From positions 194,258 to 258,257 of the forward strand of contig NW_019775858.1 of NCBI RefSeq assembly GCF_001039355.2: 64,000 nt of DNA, written 5' to 3'. Both the position numbers and the translations under genes were made by a program. Source of the DNA: Lingula anatina. Its lineage: Eukaryota > Brachiopoda > Lingulata > Lingulida > Lingulidae. Under the pieces are notes generated by a model, which had not been told where the DNA came from, searched no databases, and saw nothing but the letters and a program-made list of their open reading frames with translations. The number at the start of each line of letters is the position of its first letter. Position 1 is the first letter of the stretch. Positions 1-12,900 of this stretch are shown in pieces.

Positions 1-1086
1 TGACAGCTCTTTAACTCAAGTATACGAGCTGAGATTTTCTAAAGTGACGATGCCCATTAGGCGATTAGACAATTGGTTCATTGATTGATCCTATTCTTTT
101 ATATTAGTTTTATTTCTAAGAGATGACGGGTTAGTAAATGGAGCCTTAGGCTCTCAGGCACAAAGTGGTATTTTTACAGGGAAGCTACCAATATAAAAAT
201 CGGGTTTACTGTTGAATTTGGTAATGATTCTCTGATTTCTGTTTCAATATGCTTCACGGGACGTGGAACTGGAACCCAACATATACCCGCATATATCGCT
301 CATAAATACACCTCTAGAAAGGAACGTATATTAGGCTTTGGAATTTAAAAACAAGCATCAAATTGCAAACAGGCTATGAATACGTTACTGGATTAAGAAC
401 AGTCCAGTAAAGAACGCCTACACTGGATTAAGAAGTGTCCAGTTAAGAACACCTCCGCTATTTCCCATGTACACCTAGAGTTATAGTTGACCTAATTACC
501 GATGTGTCTTGGCAGGGAAGTCCTCTTAACAAGACACACCATAGCACAATTGGCCATATCTGGAAATCGTAACCATAATACTTTCCGTCTTGTCTTGTCA
601 ATGGTGAAATCTAATTTTCCAACTCGTGGGCGCTGACAGTCTCAGAACCTATGAGTTTCGAAATGCCGAAGGCCTGTATCGAAAATCTTAAGGGTGGTCT
701 CATCGACCGACCACATCGGCTTAACAAAACGTTATATTCAACTGAACACTACGTTTTGAAACTAACGGTTTAAAAAAACTCATAATAATTAAGAAATGCC
801 ATAAGTTAAAAGTATGAATGTCATAAGAAATCTGCTTATGTAAGATATATCCTGAAATATGTTGAAGGAAGTCATGCCGGCAAAGCGTATTCAAATTACG
901 AGTAGCTTTTTATATTGAAGAAATGTGTTTCAACTTTTTTTGTGTGTCCAAAGTAAAGGCATAATTACTTCGAGGTGATTTAAAAGATTATTTACTGATG
1001 AAAGTGCATGTGAGTTTTAGGAAGGGTTCTTTACTATTTATATCTTGCCATCTATTTCATACTTACTGATGTTCTTTGGTCTTCAG
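1..1086. other. Intron or upstream flank of Vsx-a
   Basis: No coding exon is visible here. It runs up to the splice acceptor before the first visible Vsx-a exon at 1087. A Vsx gene of the Vsx-b type needs an N-terminal exon and a short basic exon before this point. Neither is seen, so they most likely lie left of the window and this stretch is probably the 3' part of an intron. The only structure noticed is a 35-bp direct duplication at 387-456. Confidence 0.6.
387..456. repeat. 35-bp direct tandem duplication
   Basis: Two adjacent copies of a 35-bp unit (387-421 and 422-456) both begin ACTGGATTAAGAA and differ at a few positions. Each copy carries a short inverted repeat, with ACTGG at its start and CCAGT about 12 bases on. 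No function is assigned. Confidence 0.7.
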
Positions 1087-3505
1087 AACAATCTTCACGA
1101 GTCAACAAATTGAGGAGTTAGAGAAGGCTTTCAAAGATGCTCACTACCCAGACGTATACGCAAGAGAGGTTCTGGCTCTGAAAACAAACTTACCAGAAGA
1201 CAGAATACAGGTATATGTGTAAACAGTATGTGAATATATATATCTCAAACAAGACATCATAGATGAGTGTTAGCCTGTTTCCAGGTACCTCCTTGAAGTT
1301 ATTTCACCTGTAAAGAATCTTTTAATTTCACTCTTTAAGTTTCTTTAATTGTTATCAATTCAGACTGTCTTCTGTTCTAACCCCACTCTACCACGCCCGT
1401 CCCCCAGAGGCAGTCAAGTACGGTTGTCTAGATTTTATTATCTTTAGTAAAGAATATTGAAGTATCTGTGTCAGCACGAGTGGGTGAGTTATAAGTACAT
1501 ACTCCATAAAACGGGTAAGAAAACCCCATTGTTTCATCTATCTTCCCTTGCAGACATTTATTTCAACATAACATCATAGAGTACTCGAGCCCGGCATTAA
1601 CCAGCTTTCAAATCGTTTAAGTGGAAACAGAGATCTGCCATGTATAATTAATCTAAAAAAGCACTCGAAAATATTTACTTAGGCACATCAATTACTATCC
1701 TTTTAGGTTTGGAATTTTGAATTTGTGACAATTATTATTTCATTAATTCTGCCATGCAGTTCCCCCGAGAGAAGTTTCCCCGTCTACATGTATGCAAGCA
1801 AATGAGAAATACAGCTAGTCAATTCGTTTATGTTTGCTTAGTATTCGCGTTTGATCGATTAGGGCCTTTCCTCGGAGGATTTCTTGTAAGAAATTTGATT
1901 TCAGCTAATTGATTTGTGTGCAAAATGCCAGTTTTGACAGAAAGGTAATTTTTCAATTGAATTTGCTCGTATTACAACGTTGCTTGAGACACGAGCCAGG
2001 CTTCAATAGAGAAGCTAGGGAATCCATTTTTTAGAACTTTAGTGACTTGACGGTAATTTTCCTCAAACAGAACAAGACTAATTTGCCAAATCAAACGATT
2101 CCGAGCTGTGCTTCTTTGTTCCCAAGTACAGATCGCATTAATAAGTCTTTTGTAGCGATCCATAAGTGAAAGGAAATTATAAGGTGATCCGAACGCTCAC
2201 CTCAATGTAAAATTATCGTTATTATCTGATTATATTGTGCGCTAAGGGGGCCAGGGCCAGTCACGACTTCCTGTTGTGTGTCTTGGCTTGGGCAAAGTCA
2301 ATTCCTGCCTATTCACGAACACAATGTCTCCGTGATTACATTAAATTTACCCACACAGAGATCACAATTGTTTTTAGAAAACGATGTGGCGTTTTTCTGA
2401 CGCTTGTCATGAATCCATCGTGATCTCTACAGTTCCGCGTCAAAAAAAGTACTCGATTGTGACGCGAGACACGTGTGCGTTTTTATTATTAAAAGCATGT
2501 CCTGGGAGGAAAGGATCAAAGTTACCCCGTTCTACGAGGGACATCTTTTGATCTATGGACACCAATATCTTGATTAGATTATTTCATTATTAGACTACTA
2601 ATGACTAAAATACAAAAGGTTTAATAAGCGCAGTAGGCCTATGATCAACAAGATGACAAATTGATCGTCCTTTTTAGATCCATATTACTGCAAATAACTA
2701 ATTCTATTTCAATCTATATCTTTATTCTATCTCTGGTTCTCGGAGGTTAACCCGTTCTCTACCTGTTTTATTTTCCCCTTTGCTTTTATTTTCTTTATCC
2801 ATTCTTTTTGCTTTCCTTTGTCATCCATTTTGCCGCCTGCAATCGACGACTTTTCTTTTCTGTGCGTTTGTCATCATCATCATGACGGCATTGGTCAAAT
2901 TCTTCCTGCCTTCTGATTAATACAGATTTTAATTAACGTCTGCACCAGAAAAGGTAATCGGCTTGTTATTCAATTGAAGTCCTAATTAGTTATCTAATTA
3001 ATTTCATTATTTTGAAGCCTAATCCCCGGAGACTGGCGTGCATGCGCGAATTAGCAAGGGATGATTCGTAAGAAATCGACAAGTTGGCAATAAATCGTAA
3101 TGAATTTGCTGGCTTGACATGGTTAATTTCAGCATCCTAGATATAATGAAAGACGTGAAGTGAAGCTCACTGTGTGTGTATGTGTGTTTGTGTTGTAAAA
3201 ATAAATGCTCTGTTTTGTCAATTCATAGTAGTTTTCATTTAATAATTTGAAAAAAAAACTCAAGAAGTAAACAACAGTTACGCCCAAAGTTTAATTGATT
3301 ATTGGTTATTAACCTGCGCGCCATAGCACACTGAAGAATCTTTCTGCATGTAGTGCTACATCTAAAATAACTTAAAAGGTCGTTGTACTTGTAGCTGCAT
3401 TTTGAAGAATGGCTTTAAATAATATGAGAAAAAGGTCAATGGAATTTTTTATTGCTATTTTAAAAGTGACTTTTTCTACCACAGTTCTTAACCAGTGCCC
3501 ACACC

Positions 3506-3537
<32 letters not shown>

Positions 3538-6500
3538 CATAAAGATCTACTATCACTTGAAATGATTCACGTATAAACAAATTCAAAAGCGATACCTTTC
3601 GTTTATCGTATCCCAATATTCAATGTTTTTGAAGTCACATTCTACACAATGGCCGCCCGCGCGATATTCATGAAAAATCATTTTTCGCTTTGATAGATAA
3701 AACCCATATCTGCTTTATATCACTGTTAGGATAATAGACATTTTTCAATGTGCATCCAATAAGCCCTTGATCATCTCTTTATTACCTCGAACAATTCTCG
3801 GGCAAACCAAGAAAAAACTTAATTGAATGCATGAAATACGAGCTTGTAGCTTTTGTGGAGATTTTAATTAACGCTATATTCTGTTTCTAGACAAATGCAA
3901 CTCCGAGATAATTGGCTAATCATTGATTCTACTTCGTGATTCCTCGCCAAATCTCCCGCACTCCGTATTGTATTTCGTCCTTGATTTTAATGGCGCTTTT
4001 TCGTCACGACACTGGTGATTTTTTTTTCTTCTGCGAGGATCAGGCGCATATATTGCCTTAAGGACTTTGGCACGCTTTAAACATCACATGATATTGCGTT
4101 TTTATTATTATGGCAATGACTTGAGTCAACATCTTTGTCGGTGATTATTAAGTTAACATTTAAGAAATATTTATCACAATGTATCTTCATCTGCACAAAT
4201 GACACAAAGTCGTGACCACAGGTTAGACTAAACGTCTTGGTTTTTCTCTCTGATTTTTTTTTCAACTATAAGTTTTGGTCTTCCCTTTTTTAACTATTGG
4301 TTTTTAATATTTTTGTGTGATATATTTATCTGTTATTCTATAGATACCACAAGTTATTAAGATGACTTGTGCGTTACCAGGGTATCTCACCGCAAGGTTC
4401 AGAGGTCGTTTTCATAAACGGAATAATTGTGGTTTAATATTGTTGGACCCTGAAATGCACACTTAATGGAATTAAAAATGCATAAATAAGACTCTTCGAA
4501 AACACGAGTTCATGAAGCGCTCTGTAACTATAAAATCTGATAAGTATCATTTTTGATAACTGATTTCTTAAATCTATAATTGCGAGAAAGACAATCTAAC
4601 TTGAACTGAAAGATGCGTTCTGTTGAAATTATATACCTGGTGATCTACCTGTCTCAATCTCTCTATAACTGCGGAGAGTTTGTGAAGGAAACCAGTGTTT
4701 TGACAAAGAAATAGAGTAAATAGGGCAGAATTAGGCAAGAAACCTACAGCGGAGACTAGCAATCCCCGCAGGCAGAGGTTAGCTGCTGAAGCGTCAGGTA
4801 GGCGATCTGTTGCCAATTATTTCGATCCTGTAGACTACTAACAAGCTAGTTGCCTACCTACATTAGTCCTAACCTTCTTCAAGATCTTCATGATTAAGTC
4901 CGACATTCGTGAGCAACCATTACAAAAAACAACATGCTTAATCGTTAGGGCTGAAACCCGAGATAGGTAGTTACTTAATGAAAGACACTTGGCGGAAATG
5001 TTGGAGTATTTTTCCCTCTCTTTTTCTCTCTCTCTCTTTTTTTCTATATTGAAGGTTTGGATTGCACCGTTTTGGGATCCTTGCACTTATTTGTATTTCT
5101 AAATATATCGGGTATGAAAGTGAATTATGTGAAAAACTGATATCACTATTTTCTATTCATGTATATTTATCTTAAACACAACAGTGCGTGGAGTACGATT
5201 CAACTATTACTGGTCTCAGCATTGCTGTTTTTTCTCTTGTATATAAGGCATACGTATAGATATTGATTTGAATTATGATTTCCAGCTCGGAACATAAATA
5301 TAGTGCCATCTGGCATTCCTGGCGAATGTCGTTTATTATTTCTGCATCTGCATAGAAGCTAATTCTATGACACCTTCCCCACAGGTTGGTCCTTTTTTCC
5401 AAAGGTCTTTTAAGTTCAAATAGACGCTCAACTCCTGATTTTTCTATTTGATCTCATGTTAATCAAACCCATGATTAAATGAACCGTCATTATAATAAGG
5501 CCATTTACTTAATCATAGGTTTGGTTTCAAAACCGAAGAGCAAAATGGCGTAAAACGGAGAAGACGTGGGGTCGGAGCAGCATTATGGCGGAGTACGGAT
5601 TGTACGGCGCCATGGTCAGGCACTCCCTACCGCTACCTGATTCTATTCTCAAGTCAGCGAAAGAGGGAGTGATTGATTCGTGTGCGCCATGGCTTCTGAG
5701 TAAGTTATAAAACAACTACATATTAGTCTCTCTCTCTCTCTCTCTCTCTCATTAACACATTATGACCAATAGGCCTATTATAAAAACCCTTTCTCTGTAC
5801 CACTAATAGGTTCTTAGGTCGACCCCTTAAATTCGATTTAAATTAGGTTAAAACCCAGACCTTGTTGTACATATTTGATTTGAATAGAACCAGATACCAT
5901 AACTAAGCATATTAGATTTAAAGTCGGTCCCAAAGTTCCGCCTCCGCCCCCTTTATTTTCTCATCCATGTCTCTTGAAGCCTTAATGAACTGATACATTT
6001 TGGTAGCTTAAACAAGAATGACCATTAAAAAACTATTGTTCAAATTAAATGCAAGGTAAGTCGGCTACATCTGAGCTTGGACGAACATTGAGATCAGCCG
6101 CTCCCGCTTACTGTGTCATCAGTCTTTCTCAGGTAACTAGGGACACTGAAATAAAAAAAACACTCAGTTTGGCAATCACCCTATCTGCTTGAGCCGAAAT
6201 TCCGTAGTTAGATGTGTGAAAACTACCAAATTTCACAGACACACACCTGGTTATCGACGTTTTTTTATCGCAGATAATATACCACCACACTGGGCGGAGC
6301 AGTTGCTATATTTCAATTCTGACTAACCGGCTGTGATGAACGTCCGTTTGATCATGACTAATTTCATTATGTGAATTATGAGTAAATAGCTTGCCGGGCA
6401 GATTAGACCTTAATGTCTGGCCGTAGGCTACGTGCGAACTCTTATTATATATTCATTTCAAATGCTGATTTTTTTGTGTGAGTTTGTGAGAGTTCTTAGC

Positions 6501-6954
6501 AAAGTTGAAATTTTAAAGTTGGGCTTTTATCTTAACGGTAGGTATGCACAAAAAGTCGATCGAAGCGGCAGAGAAAATGAAAGAGGTGGAAGAACGTGAA
6601 GTAAGATGTGATTCTGCTAGTCCCCAGAGCAACATGCGAGAAGAGTCCGTGGGCAGCCCAGGGCCGGAGCTTCCCGCAGGAGCCTCGCCAGCAAAGAAAA
6701 ACATAGCCGATTTTCGCTCTGAAAGCATTAAGAGTCTCAGAGCAAAGGCACAAGAACATAGCGCAAAAATGCGAGAAGCCATCGGAGAGCGTGGCCCTGA
6801 AAAGGGCGGACTTGGTAGCAACCATGGAAGTCAGGATCTCAACTCCAGTGGTCAGAGCAGTTCAAGTGGAAGTGACGACAACGGATGCGATTCTCGTAAT
6901 AGCAGCCCTGTTGACGTCTGTTTATGTGATAACATGCCTGTTACAAATGCCTAA
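1087..6954 (+). CDS. Vsx: Vsx/Chx10 homeobox transcription factor, copy a (5'-partial)
   Basis: This is a PRD-class homeodomain factor of the Vsx1/Vsx2 (Chx10) family, nuclear and expected to act in eye and neural fate. Three coding exons are visible: 1087-1210, 5519-5699 and 6542-6954 (TAA stop). Exon 1087-1210 encodes homeodomain helices 1-2 ([26 protein letters not shown]). Exon 5519-5699 starts with [12 protein letters not shown] (recognition helix, Q50) and runs into the CVC domain ([20 protein letters not shown], then [15 protein letters not shown]). The last exon begins [11 protein letters not shown] and holds an OAR-type motif ([17 protein letters not shown]). Phases agree across both introns (0 and 1). 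The N-terminal half, with octapeptide and basic linker, is off the left edge. Exon lengths match copy b exactly for the two homeodomain exons. A polyadenylation signal candidate is AATAAA at 7980. The family call is very secure; orthology to Vsx1 versus Vsx2 is not resolvable. Confidence 0.95.
3505..3532. repeat. (CT)n microsatellite
   Basis: A run of about 14 CT dinucleotides in the large Vsx-a intron between 1210 and 5519. Confidence 0.95.
5727..5750. repeat. (TC)n microsatellite
   Basis: A run of about 12 TC dinucleotides just downstream of the Vsx-a CVC exon, within intron 5700-6541. Confidence 0.95.
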
Positions 6955-9900
6955 TGATGGTATTTTATTATCAATTATGAAGAAAAAAGTTTTGCTGATT
7001 TAGAGGTTGCCTTGATAATGTTAATTTTGATTAGAACTTTGTGAGTTGAATCATGCTGCTGCACTAAACATACGCAATTTCCGCATTTGTATTAGCCTGT
7101 ACATTGCAATAATTTTAAATTGTGAAAATACTTCAAGCTATCAGTTATGAAGAAAAGAAGCAAAATCATGATGGAAAGAAAATTCATTCAAACTACCTAA
7201 CAGAACTTGTTTGGATTAAGAATCTCTTCACTTGCATTACAAAGATTTAAGTTGTTATATGTATGAATGGTGTATCTAATCTTTTGTAGGTTTCACAAGA
7301 ATGCAAACGTTATCATTTAACTACTGGTTATTGTAATTTTATCGTTTTATTTTTGTTTATTGTATATTTATTGTTTATTGGTTTTTTTTTTAGTTTTTAA
7401 GTATGATCATAAAGAATTGCTCCCAGTTGTTAACACAGAATATGTTAGTTTCTTTAATGTGTTTAACGAAGTTCAATATTGATATATGGGTGTTTTATTA
7501 CTTTTTGACTTGACTGAGATGTTAGACGATATATATTTATTGCAGCTATTCCTAAATCAACGTTGTCGGTAAGTACCGTATAAGGCACACATTGTCTCAA
7601 AAGCTATTATTTTTCAATTGCCAAAAAGAAAAAAACACTTTACAAACTGTTCTATCGTTTGCTTTTCAGTGTGAGCTTAATGTCTTTGTTACCAATCTGA
7701 CTAAGAAAATACAAATGATGTTCAAACTTGATAAATGATTTCTTGGATCTGTTTGTTGGGTTTGTGCTTAGAGGGACATGTATTGAAATATAAAGTAGAA
7801 TAAAATTAGGCAGGCCGTGGATGCGTGGTGTCTTGACAACTTGAATCTCCACCTGGTGTGGGACTTTGCGTTCTTTCTTTCTTTTTTATCAATTATTCAA
7901 TTAATTAGTACCAGCACGTTTTATAGTGAATACAGCTGTTTACCATTTGATATTGTTCGTTATAACGCATGCCCGAGTAAATAAACACAAAATTGTGGCC
8001 TGTATTTTATTTGCTCATTTTCTATTTAATATCGAACTGTTGTACATATATATACATAAAATGAGTAACATTGTACATATTCTATACTATTTTATTTTAA
8101 ATAAAATATTTATTTTATGAATGTTTTTTATCAACATGTTAGTTATCGAAGATATTGTAAGGTGAGTCTTACTGAAAGGTGGATGTAAATGTACTGTGGA
8201 AAAGTGGTGAAAATCATTTGTGTAATAAAAGATGTAAAACCCAAGTCTTCGTTGTAACTTTTTTAATGAACTATGTGGACTATATGTAAGGTTTTGGAGG
8301 TGAGATATAAGAGCATATAATACCAATGAACATTGGTTTGGGTCATTTTTGTCTAGGAGTATTAAATCGGTTACTTTACATTTGTTTTTGAAAAAGAAGC
8401 ATGTTGTCTTAATTTTTGTAAATATTCAACCTATAATTTGAATAAGAGAAATAATATTTGAGCGTTTTCAGTTATCAAGCCAAAGTATTGTGAAGTCTAT
8501 ACATGTGTCTGAGAACCCTAAACCTTTTACACGGTGACCCGCCATTTTAAACCAGTCAAAACAAAACAACAATTTACGCAATATTTTCCGTAAATATTCA
8601 ACCCAATTTTAAATAAGATTTGTAACAACAAGCAGAATCCCCGGGGAAGCGCACAGCTTGTTAATTAATGGTTTTCGGAACATATGGGCTCTGCCTTTCG
8701 CGCGCCTTATGGCTCGTGCAACCCGAGATTAAGTCATGTTTTATCGGTCTGTTGCATACATTCTTTTTCCACGCCGCTGCGTTTACTGTATGCAGCCGAT
8801 ATAGTCAGAATGCAAGCACCGTACACGTACATTGTTCATTACCGACACAAGCATATGCGAAAATTGGCAGTTGATCATGAATGACAAAAATGTGCAATTT
8901 TTGTTTTCAGGGTTAATTCAGTAACTTAAACTACCGTAGAGCCAAGCCAAATTGTTAAAATTGGGCAACCTTTTCGACACAACTTTTTAACTTGTTTTAA
9001 TTTAAAAGGGAAAAAAAATCAAATTTCAGCTCATATATTTAATCACCATTCCCTGATATTACATGTAGTTAGCCGTGTGGTAGATAGTCACCCGAAGTTG
9101 GCAAATAAGTGACAATAAAATGACAGTAATATAATCATTGATGACTTTTTACAAAGGTATTAGAATTTATGATTATTTCAAGGTGAATCTGAATTCTACA
9201 AATTTGCTTGTATTTTATTTTGTGATTGGATTACATTTTCCGATCGCATATGAACGCCCAATAACTCCATTTATCAAAATCCTCTTTGTTTTTGTTTCCA
9301 TGGAGACAAGACTTAGGACTATAGAACCAAATGTTCGCCAATTTTTTTCAAAATTTCTTAGAATTTTCAAGGTAATTGCCAGGTTTCTAGGCCCAAAATT
9401 ACGCAAGCGAGGAAAAAACAGCAGCAAAGGTAGTTATTAACTTTTGGCAGGTGCTTTGGCAGTTTCTTTGACTGACACATTCTTCACCAACTTTCGCATC
9501 TTTATAAACACTGTCTTAATTCAAGCCTCCTGGAACCACCGGCAATATTTCCTTGAAAAGCCTCCCCACCTGCACAAATAACCCGTCCAAATAAGCTACA
9601 TTAGGCGCATTCAGTTTTCATAAGATAACCCGATAGTCAGTTTAATTGGGCTGTAGCGTTTGCACAAAATTTGCTAAATTGGATCATTACAAAAGACTGA
9701 GGTACGGGTGGTGGTGGACAGCGCTCGTCTTGTTGCTCAGAGTGTATATTTTCCAGGCACATAGACTAGGGGACCTCAGTTAAATCTCAAATGGGTGGCT
9801 CAGTTTCAGCAGTAACATGAAACTTTACAGTATTTATTCAATAAAAAATATGATAACAAAAAAATCAGAGAGGGTGAACAGATGTAGAGAGCTGGGGCAG

Positions 9901-12900
9901 TTTTTTCCCTGTCTGACGTAAACCGTAGAGTTCCCATCATTTTTTGCCTCTAATCCATTTCCAACATAAGTCAGATCCTGCTGATGGAGTTTCAAACCAA
10001 TATTGTAATACAATGATGTTTGGTCAAATGGTATTTTTGTCCATTTTGTATTTCATTCACGTACGTCTCTTAGACTGTTTTCGGCTACCCAACAACAACC
10101 AAACATTTGATATGACACACTGATATTTGATTAAGATCTGTTGAATTAATACATTTTCTGTACTTCATTTTTTTCGAACAGTTATAGTTATCAAAATGTA
10201 AGACTGAACATAAATATTTAAGTAAGAAATGTCTAAATTACATGTTCTGTTTATAAAATCTGGCATTTGTGACGGGCGAAACTTTCACTATCAAACCCGC
10301 GAAAAAGCTGTCTCACAGTTTGTGACAGGTATTCGCATTCGTGCTGGAACTAGCCGAAAATATTTCATCACCTGCACGTTTTCTTAGAAGTCAATAGAGA
10401 AGGATGAAAGGCTGATCCCGTGTGCGATTGGGAAGGGGTCTAATTTATGTCACATCATTGTATTCCTCCGCAGGGAGTTTTGTATCCCTCCACGGGAGTC
10501 GCAATTAAGCTTCATACTGAGTGTTGTATGCATCTTGAAAGGAGTGTCAGAAAGAAAAGATTTGACATCTAAAATGGTAATTAGGAGGCTAAAGATTCCA
10601 ATTAAGATGTGTTTATCCCATCGTGTTTTGTACTCCTAAAGTGATCGTGAATTATATCTCTACAATGGATACAATAGTGGGAAAGTGAAGCAATTAGGTG
10701 GAAAAGGGGTCTCACATGTATAGAGCGGGTGTGAAAACTTTAATCAGGCAGTAATCCGTATCGTTAAACTGTCTACAGCTGGTTTTTACATTCTAGAGAA
10801 ATGAATGAATAACGCTATTTGACATGTGCATCAAACCAGACTTTTTTCTTTTCTCTTTCTTTCTTTCTTTTTGGAGCGTAGGGGCGGGGAAGAAGGGGGT
10901 GTATTAGTGAAAAAAGAAAGAAAAACTTGCTCAATGTATTCTTTAACACGGCAGATATGCCGTCTTACTCATGCTATTTTGACTCAGATCGAGGCTAGGA
11001 GATATCTCATTAAAAGTAACAACACGGTGTGTGTCAAAGTATTTCTTTTTTACGTACGAGAAGCAACAAGAAGCTTTGAAGTTAAATCCCCAACTTAATA
11101 CAAGTCTGTTTGTTTTCAAAAATACCACTAGCTAAGCCTGTAGGTACCGTTACCTAATTTCGATAACGTCGATAATTCCGTGAATCACAGTGTATCGCCC
11201 CCGTAACGTGCCCCTGGCCTTTAAATAATTGTTCGATCGCTAGACAGTCGTCGCTAGGGTCATTCAATCATTTTGCATTTGAACGGATAAATGCGACAAT
11301 TGTAATACAAAACTATTTACTAGTTTAAAACTTTTTCAAAATGTCGTAAACATATCCTCGCTGGACGCCTCGTCCTGAGCGCTCAGTCGGAGACTATCCC
11401 TACATCTTATGATATATACCTGCATATCAGTTCTTTAGTGTACAGTGGCCGAGAAGCAAGGTTCGGGTTACATACATTCCTTTTTCTATATCTATATAAA
11501 ATTTACCCCCAAAAAATCATCAACCGGGACCTCAATGAAAGTTAAAGAGGAAAACTAGAAAAGCACTCCGAGAGCGCAGACCTCCGCCAAGGCAGCAAAG
11601 TCTCCACCCAATGCAGTTTCATCCCTATTCTATAATGATTTAGTTTTTAGATTTTTTATTATTGATTGATTATTGATTGATTATTGATCCGGATCACCAC
11701 CAAAAACTAATCATCTGCTACTTGGCCCACTCCTGACAGTTCCTGAAATTTGTATCAAAATCGGTCCATAACTTTTTGAGTTATGTTGATGACAGACAGA
11801 CAGACAAACAAACAAACATACAGGGGTGAAAACATAACCTCCTTGGCGGAGGTAAAAAACAAAAGTTAAAGTTTGAAATAAAAAAAAACGCTGGAGTTTC
11901 CTGAAACTGTGGGTGTCTTACCTCAAAGTGTTACACAATTGAAGTTTTTTTAAAAGTTAGGATACATATAAAATACTTGCATAGTATTTTATTTTTATTG
12001 ACATAAAGCGAATGGTCGCCCATTTGACTTACGTTTTACAAACTTTATTAATATTTTTATTGAATTGACGGGAATCAAAATAGAAACAGTAGGCCTAATT
12101 AACACATTTCAAAGGTGATAAATTGAAGTTAATCTTACAATTTAGACTCACATGGTAAAAAATCAGACAGTTTATGTAAAAAAAAAGATTTTTTGATTGC
12201 CAGTGTTTTCAGAGAAGTTTACTTCGACACGTTAAGATAATATGTTTGTTGGCGGAGATTTTTTCTTCTTCTTCTTCTTTTCTTCTTCAATTTAAAAGCG
12301 TGAGGAGAGCCCATAAAGCCAAAAAAAAAAAAAAAAAAAAGAAAAAAAGAAAAGAAAGGAGGGGGTTATAATCATTAGAAAGCAGGTACAGGTGTAAAAC
12401 GTAATTTACCATTTTATATGAATATTTGATATCAGTTTGGTTTTCATACCTTGTTGGCTCTATTAGATAAAAAATTGTTAAAAAACGATCATGATCCAAG
12501 CCCACTCTTTCACTTATAATCAAGTGCACACGTAGTAATATGTATAATAGTGCAGCTTTTTCATTCATGAATTTTAGTTTCAAAGGTCAGAAATTGGTTT
12601 GTTTGATGAGCTTGATATGGTAATTGGAAGTTCTAGACCCTATTAACTTTATATGTACAATATTTCTATATCTCTGCTGATGAATAAACAGAGGTGACAA
12701 AGTTTTACTACCATTGTCTTGATTTGAACTGCTTTAAAGCTGTGTTTGAAATAATTAAACAAACACCTTCTTTGTAGCAAATACAAATCAGTAAGATTCG
12801 TGAATTTTGATGCAAGGACAGAACATAGGGTGTAGGTTTAGTTATGTCTATTAAATCAGCAACACATATAGGGTTGCGCCATTGACATGTGCATACGCAC

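Noticed and set aside
6513-6825. Minus-strand frames over the last Vsx-a exon
   Set aside because: Antisense shadows of the OAR-containing exon.
9138-9440. 100-codon open frame between the Vsx genes
   Set aside because: No recognisable domain, ordinary AT-rich composition, an overlapping frame on the other strand and no splice partners; chance length in this DNA.
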